Part shown: piece after piece, positions 38,082 through 49,802 of the stretch
Layout: each line of letters opens with the position of its first letter
Position numbering within the stretch: position 1 is the stretch's first letter
Assembly: GCA_029465975.1 (NCBI GenBank)
Contig: CM055730.1
Coordinates: 18,991,463-19,055,462 of the forward strand
Direction: 5' to 3'
Origin: Dallia pectoralis
Lineage: Eukaryota > Chordata > Actinopteri > Esociformes > Umbridae
DNA: 64,000 bases
Made by a program: the position numbers and the translations under genes
The notes under the pieces: generated by a model
What the model saw: the letters and a program-made list of their open reading frames with translations, nothing else
Databases searched by the model: none
What the model was told of the DNA's origin: nothing

Positions 38082-38654
38082 AGAATGAGTTAGTGCATTT
38101 TTAAACTGTGTTTCCCCACTGTAATCACATGCACTCTTTCTAAAAGCGTAGGCTATTAAACCTATCGACAGGCTCATCTGGATTGAGCTCGGTGCGTGTA
38201 TATGCTTCGTTTTATCCCTTTTAAATATAGATGAACACAAACAGACAGTGACTTCGAATTGCACTAAGCGATGGGTAATTTAACATGTTGGTAAGTGGTA
38301 GATAAATTGAAAAAAAAACGATCTAATCGCAGTTGTACCCAATCGCGTCCGAAACTATAGAGGCTGGTCGGCAGGTCGCAGATTGACATACAGTCAGACT
38401 CTCTTTAGCATGGATTCGCGATGTGTGGTAGGTCTCATGTAAGCTACTTTTATGTGATTGATATTCAGAAAATATTTAGAAAGATTTTATATAAATGTAT
38501 TTTTTACGCATTAGATGTGATATAGCCTGTTCACTCCACAAAGTGTCTTTAAAAAATTGTGCAGACAGTGTGATCACTGAGATCTTTACTAGATCTTTCT
38601 TGGGCACTGCACACCGAGAAGGATCTTGACTTGATCTTAGTTGTTTTTGCGCAC
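38082..38654. other. Non-coding stretch, no recognised gene
   Basis: No exon or repeat terminus recognised. Confidence 0.5.
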
Positions 38655-39258
38655 ATGCAGTCACAGTCACACTGCAGTCACAGTCACACACTGCAGTCAC
38701 AGTCACACTGCAGTCACAGTCACACACTGCAGTCACAGGCACACTGCAGTCACAGTCACACTGCAGTCACAGTCACACACTGCAGTCACAGTCACACTGG
38801 AGTCACAGTCACACACTGCAGTCACAGTCACACTGCAGTCACAGTCACACTGCAGTCACAGTCAAACTGCAGTCACAGTCACACACTGCAGTCACAGTCA
38901 CACTGCAGTCACAGTCAAACTGCAGTCACAGTCACACACTGCAGTCACAGTCACACTGCAGTCACAGTCACACACTGCAGTCACAGTCACACTGCAGTCA
39001 CAGTCACACACTGCAGTCACAGTGACACACTGCAGTCACAGTGACACACTGCAGTCACAGTCACACGCTGCAGTCACAGTCACACTGCAGTCACAGTCAC
39101 ATATTGCAGTCACAGTCACACACTGCATTCACAGTCACACTGCTGTCACAGTCACACATTGCAGTCACAGTCACACACTGCAGTCACAGTCACACACTGC
39201 AGTCACAGTCACACTGCTGTCACAGTCACACAATGCAGTCACAGTCACACTGCAGTCA
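38655..39258. repeat. 17/19-bp minisatellite (CACAGTCACACTGCAGT)
   Basis: About 33 copies alternate between CACAGTCACACTGCAGT (17 bp) and CACAGTCACACACTGCAGT (19 bp). Single-base variants (GTGACACA, TCAAACTG, CTGCTGT) are scattered. Long open frames across it are artefacts. Confidence 0.95.
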
Positions 39259-40043
39259 CAAACGACAACATCATTCTGAAGGAGCGTCTGTCAGCCCATG
39301 TGATCTTAAGGAAATACAAAACCAGTAATAAATGAATCAGACTTATTATAGGCACACGCAGCGAGGTAAGTCATATTATTCTCTCATGAATAAACTTTTC
39401 AATTTTGCACGGACTGTTTAAAAGGCCAGTGAAATCAATGGTTTATTTCAAGTGTTATTTCGTTTTTCGCGAAGACAATAGTTAGGCAATTTAGACAATG
39501 CTTAAACGGTACTCGGCAGAACCATCAGGAAGGGGTTAAAGATTCCCCCACAGTTTCAATGTCAGCAACCTCTAAAAAAGGACACTCCAGGAATCTTTGA
39601 GTGAATATTAAATATTACATTTTCTCTTCAAATTCCCCCAGTGGGAATATGTGAAAATGACCACTCTGGTGTTGCAAGAGCCACACTGAATCTACTGAGT
39701 TGGAAGGGACCACCTTTATGTCTGCTGTTGATAATATTTCGAAATAAAGCATTAATAATATGGAGGCCACATACAAGTCCAAACACCAGATCTTAAATAA
39801 TGTGCGTTATCTGTCATGGTGTTTAAAAAAGTTAAAAAAAAGGAATGTAATGTGAGACATTCTAGATAAGAGCATCTACTAAATTACTGAAATGCCAGAT
39901 GTAATGTGGTTTTAGTTCAGGTACCTGTTCAGGGCAGAAATGTGTGTATAAATGGTTCCCTGTTGACGTCACAATAATATCAAGCAGGAATACTCGAGCA
40001 CCTTGACTGCTGTAGAATGTAGGGACTGATGCAACCAGAATAT
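39259..40043. other. Non-coding stretch with a possible SINE tail
   Basis: GATAAGAGCATCTACTAAAT at about 39,866-39,885 resembles the 3' part of the SINE family called at 48,942-49,080. No exon recognised. Confidence 0.4.
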
Positions 40044-40085
40044 ATCGACCAGATATCTCTCTCATCTCTCATCTCATCTTCAACC

Positions 40086-40822
40086 GCTTATCCGGGGTCG
40101 GGTCGCGGGGGTAGCAGCTCTAGCAGGGGACCCCAAACTTCCCTTTCCCGGGCAACATTAGCCAGCTCTGACTGGGGAATCCCGAGGCGTTCCCAGGCCA
40201 GTGTGGAGATATAATCTCTCCACCTAGTCCTGGGTCTTCCCCGAGGTCTCCTCCCAGCTGGACGTGCCTGGAACACCTCTCTAGGGAGGCGCCCAGGTGG
40301 CATTCGTACAAGATGCCCGAACCACCTCAACTGGCTCCTTTCTATGCAATGGAGCAGCGGCTCTACTCCGAGTTCCTCTCGGATGACTGAGCTTCTCACC
40401 CTATCCCTCAGGGAGAGGCCAGCCACCTTTCTGAGAAAACCCATTTCGGCCGCTTGTACCCGCGATCTCGTTCTTTCGGTCATGACCCAGCTTTCATGAC
40501 CATAGGTGAGGGTAGGAACAAAGATTGACCGGTAGATGGAGAGCTTTCCCTTTTGGCTCAGCTCTCTTTTCGTCACAACGGTGCGGTGAAGCGAATGCAA
40601 CACCGCCCCCGCTGCTCCGATCCTCCGACCAATCTCCCGCTCCATTGTTCCCTCACTCGCGAACAAGACCCCGAGGTACTTGAACTCCTTCACTGGGAGT
40701 AAGGACTCATTCCCTACCCGGAGTAGGCACTCCACCGGTTTCCTGCTGAGAGTCCTGGCCTCAGATTTAGAGGTGCTAACCCTCATCCCAGCCGCTTCAC
40801 ACTCGGCTGCGAACCGATCCAG
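40086..40822 (-). pseudogene. C-terminal part of LINE ORF
   Basis: On the minus strand the frame continues exactly where the plus-strand piece stops: LDRFAAECEAAGMRVSTSKS, then FKYLGVLFASEGTMEREIGR, TLTYGHESWVMTERTRSR, LRWFGHLVRMPPGRLPREVF and RPRGRPRTRWRDYIS, ending ELLPPRPDPG. The WFGHL and RGRPRxRW blocks are typical of the C-terminus of RTE-type polyproteins. No internal stop is present. Its start lies across the inversion junction. Confidence 0.85.
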
Positions 40823-42225
40823 GTGGTGCGGGTGAACTGGGAACGTCTGGAGGAGGCCACTGTCCGAAAGATCTTCAACTCACACCTCCGGCGGAGCTTT
40901 TCAGGCATCCCTGTGGAGGTTGGGGGCATTGAACCTGAGTGGGCAATGTTCAAAGCTTCTATTGCTGAAGCTGCGGCGGTGAGCTGTGGTCTCAAGGTCC
41001 TAGGTGCCTCAAGGGGTGGTAATCCTAGAACACCGTGGTGGACCACGGTGGTCAGGGAAGCTGTCCGACTGAAGAAGGAGGCCTTCAGGGATATGCTATC
41101 CCTCGGGACTCCGGAGGCAGTTGCAGGGTACCGACAGGCCCGAAGGGCTGCAGCCGCTGCCGTGTCAGAGGCAAAGCAGCGGGTGTGGGAGAAGTTTGGA
41201 GAAGCTATGGAGAAGGACTTTCGGTCGGCACCAAAATGCTTCTGGAAAACCGTTCGGCACCTCAGAAGGGGAAAACGGGGAACCATCCAAGCTGTGTACA
41301 GTAAGGATGGGACACTGTTGACCTCAACTGATGATGTGATCGGGCGCTGGAAAGAGCATTTTGAGGAGCTCCTGAATCCGACCTACACGCCCTCTAGTAT
41401 AGAGGCAGAGCTGGAGGCTGATGGAGGGTCATCGTCAGTTTCCCTGGGGGAAGTCGCTGAGGTAGTCAAACAACTCCACAGTGGCAAAGCCCCAGGGACT
41501 GATGAGATTCGTCCAGAAATGCTAAAAGCTTTGGGTGGGGAAGGGCTGTCTTGGTTGACACGCCTCTTCAACATTGCATGGAAGTCTGGGACAGTGCCAG
41601 AGGAGTGGCAGACCGGGGTGGTGGTTCCCCTCTTCAAAAAGGGGGACCAGATAGTGTGTGCCAATTACAGAGGTATCACACTCCTCAGCCTCCCTGGTAA
41701 AGTGTACTCCAAAGTTCTGGAAAGGAGGGTTCGGCTAATAGTCGAACCTCAGATTGAAGAGGAACAATGCGGTTTTCGTCCTGGCCGGGGAACCACGGAC
41801 CAGCTCTTTACTCTCGCAAGGATCCTGGAGGGGGCCTGGGAGTATGGCCATCCAGTCTACATGTGTTTTGTGGATCTGGAGAAGGCGTATGACCGGGTAC
41901 CCCGGGATCTTTTGTGGGAGGTGCTGCGGGAGTATGGGGTGAGGGGGTCTCTTCTCAGGGCCATCCAATCTCTGTACGCTCAAAGCATGAGCTGTGTCCG
42001 TGTCCTCGGCAGTAAGTCGGATTCGTTCCCGGTGGGGGTTGGCCTCCGCCAGGGCTGCGCTTTGTCACCAATCCTGTTTGTAATATTCATGGACAGGATA
42101 TCAAGGCGTAGTCATGGGGGGGAGGGGTTCCCGTTCGGTGGGCTGATGGTCACATCACTGCTTTTTGCGGATGATGTGGTCCTGATGGCCTCATCGGTCG
42201 GTGACCTTCAGCACTCACTGGATCG
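40823..42225 (+). pseudogene. Inverted 5' part of LINE ORF: reverse transcriptase domain
   Basis: An uninterrupted frame of about 468 codons encodes the region from VRVNWERLEEA through the reverse transcriptase core. RT motifs in order are GKAPGTDEIRPEML, NYRGITLLSLPGKVYSKVL, CGFRPGRGTTDQLF, FVDLEKAYDRVP, LRQGCALSPILF and the catalytic LLFADDVVLMAS. The frame then leaves the element at LQHSLDR and reads into flanking DNA. It lacks its N-terminal endonuclease and is detached by inversion from its C-terminus, so it is a dead fragment. The absence of stops indicates a recent insertion. Confidence 0.85.
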
Positions 42226-42235
42226 ACCAGATATC

Positions 42236-43032
42236 ACCATTTTTATTAATGATTTGGTAATCCATGCTACTCTTAGTCTATTAGACTTGACCATCATCAA
42301 CAAAAACAATCAGTAATATTATTGTGATGATGACATGACACCTTAACTGCTAGTTATTTAAGTAAAACTCACAAGTTTAGTTTGATATGTTTTGGGGAAA
42401 GACTTTGTTTGCATCCAGCTACACATTTGCTCTCATCTGACAAGTTGACTCAGTGCCATTACATCAGTGGATCTCAAACTACACCAGCAGTGGTAGTAAC
42501 TCAATTCCAGCCACTGAGTTGAATAAATATAACTTAGAATTAAAAAAATAAAACTCAAAATCAGTCTTTCATAACTTATCTTTGATGTCAGCTTGAAGGA
42601 ATTGTTCAAATAGAATAGACATTTGCAGACTAGCGGGTTTACACATGTTTCACAAGCGTGTTTCCTCCACAGTGCTACACTTTCCCCCTAGTCGCTTCAC
42701 ACACAGATGTATGTTCTAATTAGCACAGGTAGTTATCTCTGTCTGAAGTTTGTTTTGGAACACAGACGCCTGTGTGGAGAGTGTACACTAACCCTTGTGG
42801 TCACTAGCCGGGGGTAAGGGGACTACGCTTAGGTAAGGATGCTGGCATACATATGACCCCACAGACTCCACATTATACAGGCACATACACTAGATGGTCA
42901 TTGTGTAAACACAACACACTTTGTGTTCAATATGCCTGTACCAGTTGACAACAGGACACCCGACAACAGATTACTATAGTGGATTGCACAGGGAACTCGA
43001 ATAGAGGAACATAGCAAGTGAAATTCAGGGTG
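42236..43032. other. Non-coding stretch, no recognised gene
   Basis: No exon or repeat terminus recognised. Confidence 0.5.
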
Positions 43033-43035
43033 ATT

Positions 43036-43123
<88 letters not shown>
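43033..43123. repeat. (TG)n microsatellite
   Basis: About 43 TG units with one TTTG interruption near the left end. Confidence 0.95.
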
Positions 43124-43124
<1 letters not shown>

Positions 43125-44339
43125 AAAGAAAGAGACGGAGAGTATGCTTTATATCTTTTGAGTGTTTCTATCTGATGAAGGTGTCTATATATGTGATGTG
43201 TTTCAGATGTTAGTGGTAGGCCAGCAGACATCCTCCTGTTTCCCATCAGGAAGGCTACTTTAAGCATCTGTGTAGCTACTAACAAAGTAGCAGCTCTAGC
43301 AAATGGACAATTTGCACATCACATGAACAGAAATGTCTCAACAATCCAGTCATTCTGGAGCAGCCCTTTCAGGACCTCAATTTGCCTTTAGTTTATTAAG
43401 GCCACTGCTGTGTTGTGATAGAAGTACCCCCTCTAGTGTTGGCAAGTTGACATCACAAGCTGACAGTATATTTTCAACAGTTTCAACATTTATCTTTGCT
43501 TGAACGTGAAAACAGTCAGTTTATTAAAGGATGCATTGAACGGGGAAGGGATAAAACCATCTCTTACAACTGCAATGAAGGTCAGTAAATGTGCGAAACC
43601 TGCTGGTATCTCCTCGACAGCAGGCCACCAAAGGATTCACCAATACATGAAATCCTCCCACGGTCAGTAATAAAAGCTGAACTTTTTCATCATATGAGCC
43701 AACAGCAGTAAATCTCGCAATACCTATGATACCGATGATTTTACAAAAGGAATTTTCTAATGCGGAGGTTTGAAGAGAACTACAACTAACAGCCCAAATC
43801 ATGGAACCTTTTCACCTACTAAAGTCTAGGTGTTGAGTCTAACAAAGCTTCACGACTGGGCCTCACAGGGAGAAAGCCAGTGAGATGGAGAGAGAGAAAA
43901 AGAGAGGAAGCGAACGTGACAGTGGAAAAAAGATAGATCAAGAAAGAGAAAAAAGTGAGCGCAGTAAGAGCCACGTTTGTTTGATGGGACGTTGAGGCTT
44001 CTCGTCCTCCTGTGATGTATTACTTCAGAGTTGCCTGAGCGTGGCACAGCCCTGAGCGATAGTGTGAGGCTAAACAAGCGTCTCCATAATGCAGGACATA
44101 AAATACTATGGAGATTACACGGCTATCGGGATCAAGGCAGCGTGCTGTGAGTAATGAGTCTTAAAACATTAGCACTGGACGCTAGTGAGATATGAGCTCC
44201 AGTCTTGGTATGCTCTTTAGCATGGCTGGGGCCCAGTTATAAATCTGATTGATTTTTAAATGTTTTGGTGGGGATTTTGCTACATTAAAGAATTGCTGCG
44301 CCAGACAAAGAGATAGAACGCCTATAATTTTCATCTCCC
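43124..44339. other. Non-coding stretch, no recognised gene
   Basis: A purine-rich run lies at 43,880-43,960. A 92-codon minus-strand frame at 43,524-43,802 has no recognisable domain. Confidence 0.45.
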
Positions 44340-45962
44340 TCTGAAATGAACTAATGTCAAGCGAGCCACCAACAGGATTAGTGTCAGGAGAAAATAACTA
44401 ATGTCAAGCACCAACAGGACTAGTGTCAGGAGAAAATAACTAATGTCAAGCACCAACAGGATTAGTGTCAGGAGAAAATAACTAACGTCAAGCACCAACA
44501 GGACTAGTGTCAGGAGAAAATAACTAATGTCAAGCACCAACAGGACTATTGTCAGGAGAAAATAACTAATGTCAAGCACCAACAGGACTAGTGTCAGGAG
44601 AAAATAACTAATGTCAAGCACCAACAGGACTAGTGTCAGGAGAAAATAACTAATGTCAAGCACCAACAGGACTAGTGTCAGGAGAAAATAACTAATGTCA
44701 AGCACCAACAGGACTAGTGTCAGGAGAAAATAACTAATGTCAAGCACCAACAGGACTAGTGTCAGGAGAAAATAACTAATGTCAAGCACCAACAGGACTA
44801 GTGTCAGGAGAAAATAACTAATGTCAAGCACCAACAGGACTAGTGTCAGGAGAAAATAACTAATGTCAAGCACCAACAGGACTAGTGTCAGGAGAAAATA
44901 ACTAATGTAGTGTCAACACACCAACAGGACTAGTAAATGTCAAGCACCAACAGGACTAGTGTCAGGAGAAAATAACTAATGTCAACCAACAGGACACCAA
45001 CAGGACTAGTGTCAGGAGAAAATAACTAATGTCAAGCACCAACAGGACTAGTGTCAGGAGAAAATAACTAATGTCAAGCACCAACAGGACTAGTGTCAGG
45101 AGTCAAAATAAGGAGAAAATAACTAATGTCAAGCACCAACAGGATTAGTGTCAGGAGAAAATAACTAATGTCAAGCACCAACAGGACTAGTGTCAGGAGC
45201 ACCAACAGGACTAGTGTCAGGAGAAAATAACTAATGTCAAGCACCAACAGGACTATTGTCAGGAAAAAATAACTAATGTCAAAATAACTAATGTCAAGCA
45301 CCAACAGGACTATAATGTCAGGAGTGTCAAAAAATAACTAACTAATGTCAAGCACCAACAGGACTAGTGTCAGGAGGAAAATAACTAATGTCAAGCACCA
45401 ACAGGACTAGTGTCAGGAGAAAATAACTAATGTCAAGCACCAACAGGACTAGTGTCAGGAGAAAATAACTAATGTCAAGCACCAACAGGACTAGTGTCAG
45501 GAGAAAATAACTAATGTCAAGCACCAACAGGACTAGTGTCAGGAGAAAATAACTAATGTCAAGCACCAACAGGACTAGTGTCAGGAGAAAATAACTAATG
45601 TCAAGCACCAACAGGACTAGTGTCAGGAGAAAATAACTAATGTCAAGCACCAACAGGACTATGTCAGTCAGGAGGAAAATAACTAATGTAGTGTCAGGAG
45701 AAAATAACTAATGTCAAGCACCAACAGGACTATTGTAACAATGTCAAGCAGAAAATAACTAATGTCAAGCACCAACAGGACTAGTGTCAGGAGAAAATAA
45801 CTAATGTCAAGCACCAACAGGACTAGTGTCAAATAACTAATGTCAAGCACCAACAGGACTAGTGTCAGGAGAAAATAACTAATGTCAAGCACCAACAGGA
45901 CTAGTGTCAGGAGAAAATAACTAATGTCAAGCACCAACAGGACTAGTGTCAGGAGAAAATAT
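44340..45962. repeat. 42-bp minisatellite with scrambled internal copies
   Basis: The unit is AACTAATGTCAAGCACCAAC followed by AGGACTAGTGTCAGGAGAAAAT. Because 42 is a multiple of three, one reverse frame stays open in blocks (181, 76, 101 and 95 codons). Regular blocks at 44,340-44,900 and 45,360-45,660 flank irregular zones with partial units (about 44,900-45,350 and 45,660-45,840) joined at short shared sequences such as AACTAATGTC. Confidence 0.95.
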
Positions 45963-47090
45963 AACAACAATCAACATGTTATGGCTCATAGGTTAGAGGT
46001 ATGTGTAGTCAACTTGTAACATGCGTGGGAATAAGGAACTTGATTGATTATTATAAGGCCTTACCAAACATAAGAACTGTACTGTACTGTACTGTAACTA
46101 TTGTCATTTTTTTTACAAATATAATTTAATGTGGGCAAATATCCTCTGTCCAGTAAGTTGTATTATAGAGAGAAAAAAAAGGTATTGTCGACAGATAATG
46201 CAAAATTGCTTTTTTACATATATTATCGATCTTTATTATCTATTTTATTATCCTAACATACTATATAAAACTGACAGCAACACACAAATCAATGTTTGAA
46301 AAATTGTAATGGTAGCCTATTTCAGCCAATGAATTAAGCAAAGCAGTAACAGCCACATAGGGTCAAAGGTCATATAAGAGGTCAGGGTAAATATGAATAA
46401 CAAATTACCTCATGGAAAGAAATTATACAGTTGCATGCAATAGTACAAGAGTACATTGGCAAAAAAATAAGCCATCTTTAGTGACATTTTATCCAGACAT
46501 TTTATCCAGACTGCATGGTTTAGTGGTTAGAGCAGAAAGTCTCTACACACAATGTGAGTTTGCCGCTAGCCGAGTCAACGCTACTAGCCCCTACTTTGCC
46601 AGACAGAGTACAGTTTGTGTTATTAAGGACGAACTTCAACTGACATGTCAAACATCATAAATTGCTTGAAGTGTTGGACTTTCTTTCTTGTTCTCAGATC
46701 CCTTCTATGAGCAGTAACCGGCCTTCTCTCAGTGGAGGGGACATTATACTGGTCTGCAAGGGTGCCGTAAAGGGGTGGAAGGTTAGGACGATTCTAAGGG
46801 CACAGGCTGATTTAGGGCCCAGAAGAGCAGACCCCCTTTTTCTTTTCTTATTTTTCTTTTCTCTTTTTTATGCATACATTAAATGTGCTAGGGCCCCTCA
46901 TACACTAAATGTGTATTTTGTCCGTTTTGACCATAGATTTAATATTTAAAAAACAAATATGTATTTACTGTTTCAGTCACACCCCTCCCCCTCACAATGG
47001 TTCATTCCACCCGCTGTCCGAGCTACGATCGCTAGTGTAGCGTGTAGCGTCTCTTGACTCTTGCTTATTGCACTTGCTATGATGCAGCGC
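45963..47090. other. Non-coding stretch with a tRNA-like SINE hint
   Basis: TGGTTTAGTGGTTAGAGC at about 46,516-46,533 matches a tRNA-type A box, but the expected B box downstream (near 46,555-46,575) is eroded. A decayed tRNA-derived SINE is possible. From about 46,790, GATTTAGGGCCCAGAAGAG and GGGCCCC motifs resemble fish hAT flanks. No exon recognised. Confidence 0.4.
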
Positions 47091-47215
47091 AGACATTGAC
47101 ACACGCAGGCATGTCATATCAAAAGCCAGGGCATCAAAAACGGAAAGAAAAGAAGGAAAGAGAAGACAGAGAACGCCGAAGTCGACAGTATGTCACACAG
47201 TTTTTCAAAAAGAAA
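47091..47215 (+). mobile_element. N-terminal fragment of a hAT-type transposase
   Basis: The frame MSYQKPGHQKRKEKKERED and RRSRQYVTQFFKKKG resembles the basic N-terminus of ZMYM1/TTF-type hAT transposases found widely in fish genomes. The next codons read out of a GT-bounded edge. No zinc finger or catalytic part is seen downstream, so only a fragment remains. Tentative. Confidence 0.45.
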
Positions 47216-48941
47216 GGTAGCTTGCCCTATTCCTGTATTACAAAACCTTTAGAGTTACTTATTTTTGTCGCTACATGACCTGCTTTTATCTAGCTAGCCT
47301 AGCTAAAATAATTACTGAATTATGATTTATATCCAACAATAATAACATCTCTGCCTCTCTCCGGGTTATCATGCCTCGAAGACACAAGCTAAGTTTCCAT
47401 CCAATTGTCAATTGAATTATCTGAAGTTCGATAAAAAAACTCATGCAAATAAAGCTGGTGAAAGTGCGTTTCCATCAAACGGCTTTAAAGCGAATAAAAA
47501 CCTGTGCGTAATGACGTCACATGCTGTTTTGCGATCAAATTGGAATATCGAATTGATTTGAGACATTTATATTTCTATCTATTTTTCTTGTTTTTGTAGG
47601 CTTTGTACTCATCTTTAGACATTTTAACACCAATGACCTGATGATTCCGCTGTAACTACGCATCTGCTGTAACTTTGAATCTGCTGTCAAATTAGCCCAC
47701 CAAGGTTTATTAATGAACTTCACCTCTGTGAAAAAAACATCTGCCATAGCAATTGTTTACTCAAAGACGTGATTAAAAGTTGTTTACCACGCCCACATTT
47801 ATAAAATTGTTTTATTCTACTCTTATGTGTAGGACTCAACAGCTGATTTTACCCGTATCGGCACTGTACTCCAATACTGTAGATGCAAACTGGAAATCTA
47901 GTTTAAAGGTTGATCACTAAATAATTAATTACACAAATTATCAGTACAAACACTAACTGGTTGGTGTACCTTTACTTGTTATTCTGGTAACTTTTAATCA
48001 ATCAGAAAAGAAATGTGATTTTGGTAATGAAATGTACATTTCAAATATTTTATCCAAAAAAATAATAACTTAAAACCAGGAAATTACAACTAATTTCGGT
48101 TGGCCCGAGGAAAACTGGTGGGTAAGTCATACAGACCAGCAGGGGTGCTGCCAGAAATTCTGGGCCCTATGGAAACCAAAATTTCTGGGCCCCCTACATT
48201 TTTTACAGATAAAATGTAACCCAATAAACATGCCCTGTATACTTTAAAAAAGATACTTAGCACATTGCATAGTTAAACCTTCTTTAGAGCACTTTTTAAC
48301 AAATCCCAATTTTTATTTAACAAACCTCTGTAGAATTGGGTTGTTTGCGGTTACACACCTCCCTGGGTTAATCTCCCCCCCCATATGCAATTGTTCACCA
48401 AACCATCAAATAACGCCACGTTTAATTCAATTGTTTTGCCACTATTCTTTATTATTTCGATTTTTTTGTAGTAATTCCCATTTTTTTTTTACAAGTTTAT
48501 TTTTTGACATTTTTTAAACATTGTCATGTAAATTGGGATGAAGTTAGACCTCTAAAATGTTTATTGGTTTGTCATTAGAGAGGCTTGAGGCCAAGTTATA
48601 CATTTAATTAAGTTGCATTTAAATATGATAATTCTGAATATAGTCATAATAATTTTTTCCATATGTTTTTGGTTGACTACAATCAATATGTTCATTTCAA
48701 CATCTGATCAAAAATAGTTTCCTTAATGGGGGAGTTTTTCTGCAAGTTACTCTACTATTACACTGAGTTCTATGTGTTATACCATGCAAAACTGACATAT
48801 ATATTTTTTTCAGATTTGTTGTTAGATCTCATAAAACAATCCCTAAATATGCAACAGAGGACATTGCATATTTAAACCTTTTACCTGAGTATCTGTTTTG
48901 GATGTATTACTGTGAAGAGAAGGACATTTCTTATACATAAG
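47216..48941. other. Non-coding stretch with hAT and MITE-like traces
   Basis: CAGGGGTGCTGCCAGAAATT at about 48,140 followed by TTCTGGGCCCCC resembles a hAT terminus. CTAAGTTTCCATCCAA at about 47,390 and CGTTTCCATCAAACG at about 47,468 look like a decayed MITE. None can be delimited. The rest is AT-rich with no exon. Confidence 0.4.
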
Positions 48942-49080
48942 TAATTTAGCAGATGCTCTTACCCAGAGTGACATACTGTAGTGAGTGCCAACGTTCTCAT
49001 ACTGGCCCCAGTGGGAAACAAACCCACAACCTTGAAGTTGCCATTGCCATGGTTTTACAAACTGAGCAAGACAGGACCTG
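48942..49080 (-). mobile_element. tRNA-derived SINE, minus strand
   Basis: On the minus strand the sequence starts with a tRNA-like head: TTGCTCAGTTTGTAAAAC (A-box-like) and GGTTGTGGGTTTGTTTCCCA (B-box-like). It ends with AAGAGCATCTGCTAAATTAC, the 3' tail familiar from SINEs of salmonid and pike-like fishes. A and B boxes are mutated, so it is likely inactive. Confidence 0.65.
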
Positions 49081-49345
49081 CAATAACATGAATAAATATA
49101 CATAATAACATTCTGTCACCACAAATCTGTTACTGGGTTTAAATATTCTGTCTTTAGAAATTATTTGATCTCAGTTCATAGACAACATTTGGTTTTTGGA
49201 AAAAATGCCTCATTAAATATATTTAACAAAATAATATTTTACTCAGAATTTATTAATTTGTATAATCATTGTACAATTCAAAATATTCTGTATAAAGCCA
49301 AGCTGCTCTCGTAATTTTTTCTACTTTTCATCCATTAGCAGAATC
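49081..49345. other. AT-rich non-coding stretch
   Basis: Nothing recognised. Confidence 0.5.
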
Positions 49346-49802
49346 TGTCACGCTGACTATGTCGCATAGCAAGCGAGGTGTGTGTGAGAAGAAAGGAGGC
49401 AGGCACAGGATCCGTAGCGTTGAATGTGGTTTTATATAATGTCCTCCACAGAACACAACGCAAACTAAATAGTACACACTAGTACTAGTACAAAAGAGCG
49501 CCACAGCGCGTAAATGTAAAGTGCCCAACAACTAGGGCTCAATATCTTTCAGCAGACACTCAAGATCTGTAATAGATTGGCGTGTGGCGTATAAAAACAT
49601 GAAACAATACCACACAAGGACATGACCCAACAGAGGAAGCCTATATAGGAGACTAATGGGGAATGAACACCAGGTGTGTGCAATTGACAGGACTAGATAC
49701 AGTGACAAATGAGGGGGCGGCGGCCGCTAATACGCCGGCAACGACGAACGCCGAAACCTGCCCCCAGAGGGCAGTGGAGCTGTGCTAGAGGGAGTCATCA
49801 CA
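49346..49802 (-). mobile_element. Solo LTR-like repeat
   Basis: The segment starts TGTCACGCTGAC and ends GTCATCACA, giving TG...CA ends on the minus strand (TGTGATGACT ... CGTGACA). Flanks are GAATC (left) and GAAAC (right), a possible 5-bp target duplication with one difference. On the minus strand CCTATATAGGC is a plausible LTR TATA element. Length is 457 bp. I see no internal gag or pol, so it is a solo LTR by inference, probably gypsy-like. Confidence 0.6.

Larger units (their letters stand above)
40044..42235 (-). mobile_element. Rex3-like (RTE-clade) LINE insertion with 5' inversion and target-site duplication
   Basis: The insertion is flanked by a 14-bp direct repeat ATCGACCAGATATC (40,044-40,057 and 42,222-42,235). 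The 3' half is on the minus strand (40,058-40,822) and ends in a GATGAGATGAGAGATGAGAG tail, as known for Rex3. The 5' half is on the plus strand (about 40,818-42,225). The two halves break at the same element position, since both contain CTGGATCG, so nothing is lost at the inversion. This is the structure twin priming produces. The 5' end is truncated, removing the endonuclease domain. The clade call rests on motif recognition. Confidence 0.85.

Noticed and set aside
46510..46600. tRNA gene
   Set aside because: Only an A-box-like motif is seen; no acceptor stem pairing, anticodon arm or B box. A decayed SINE is more likely.
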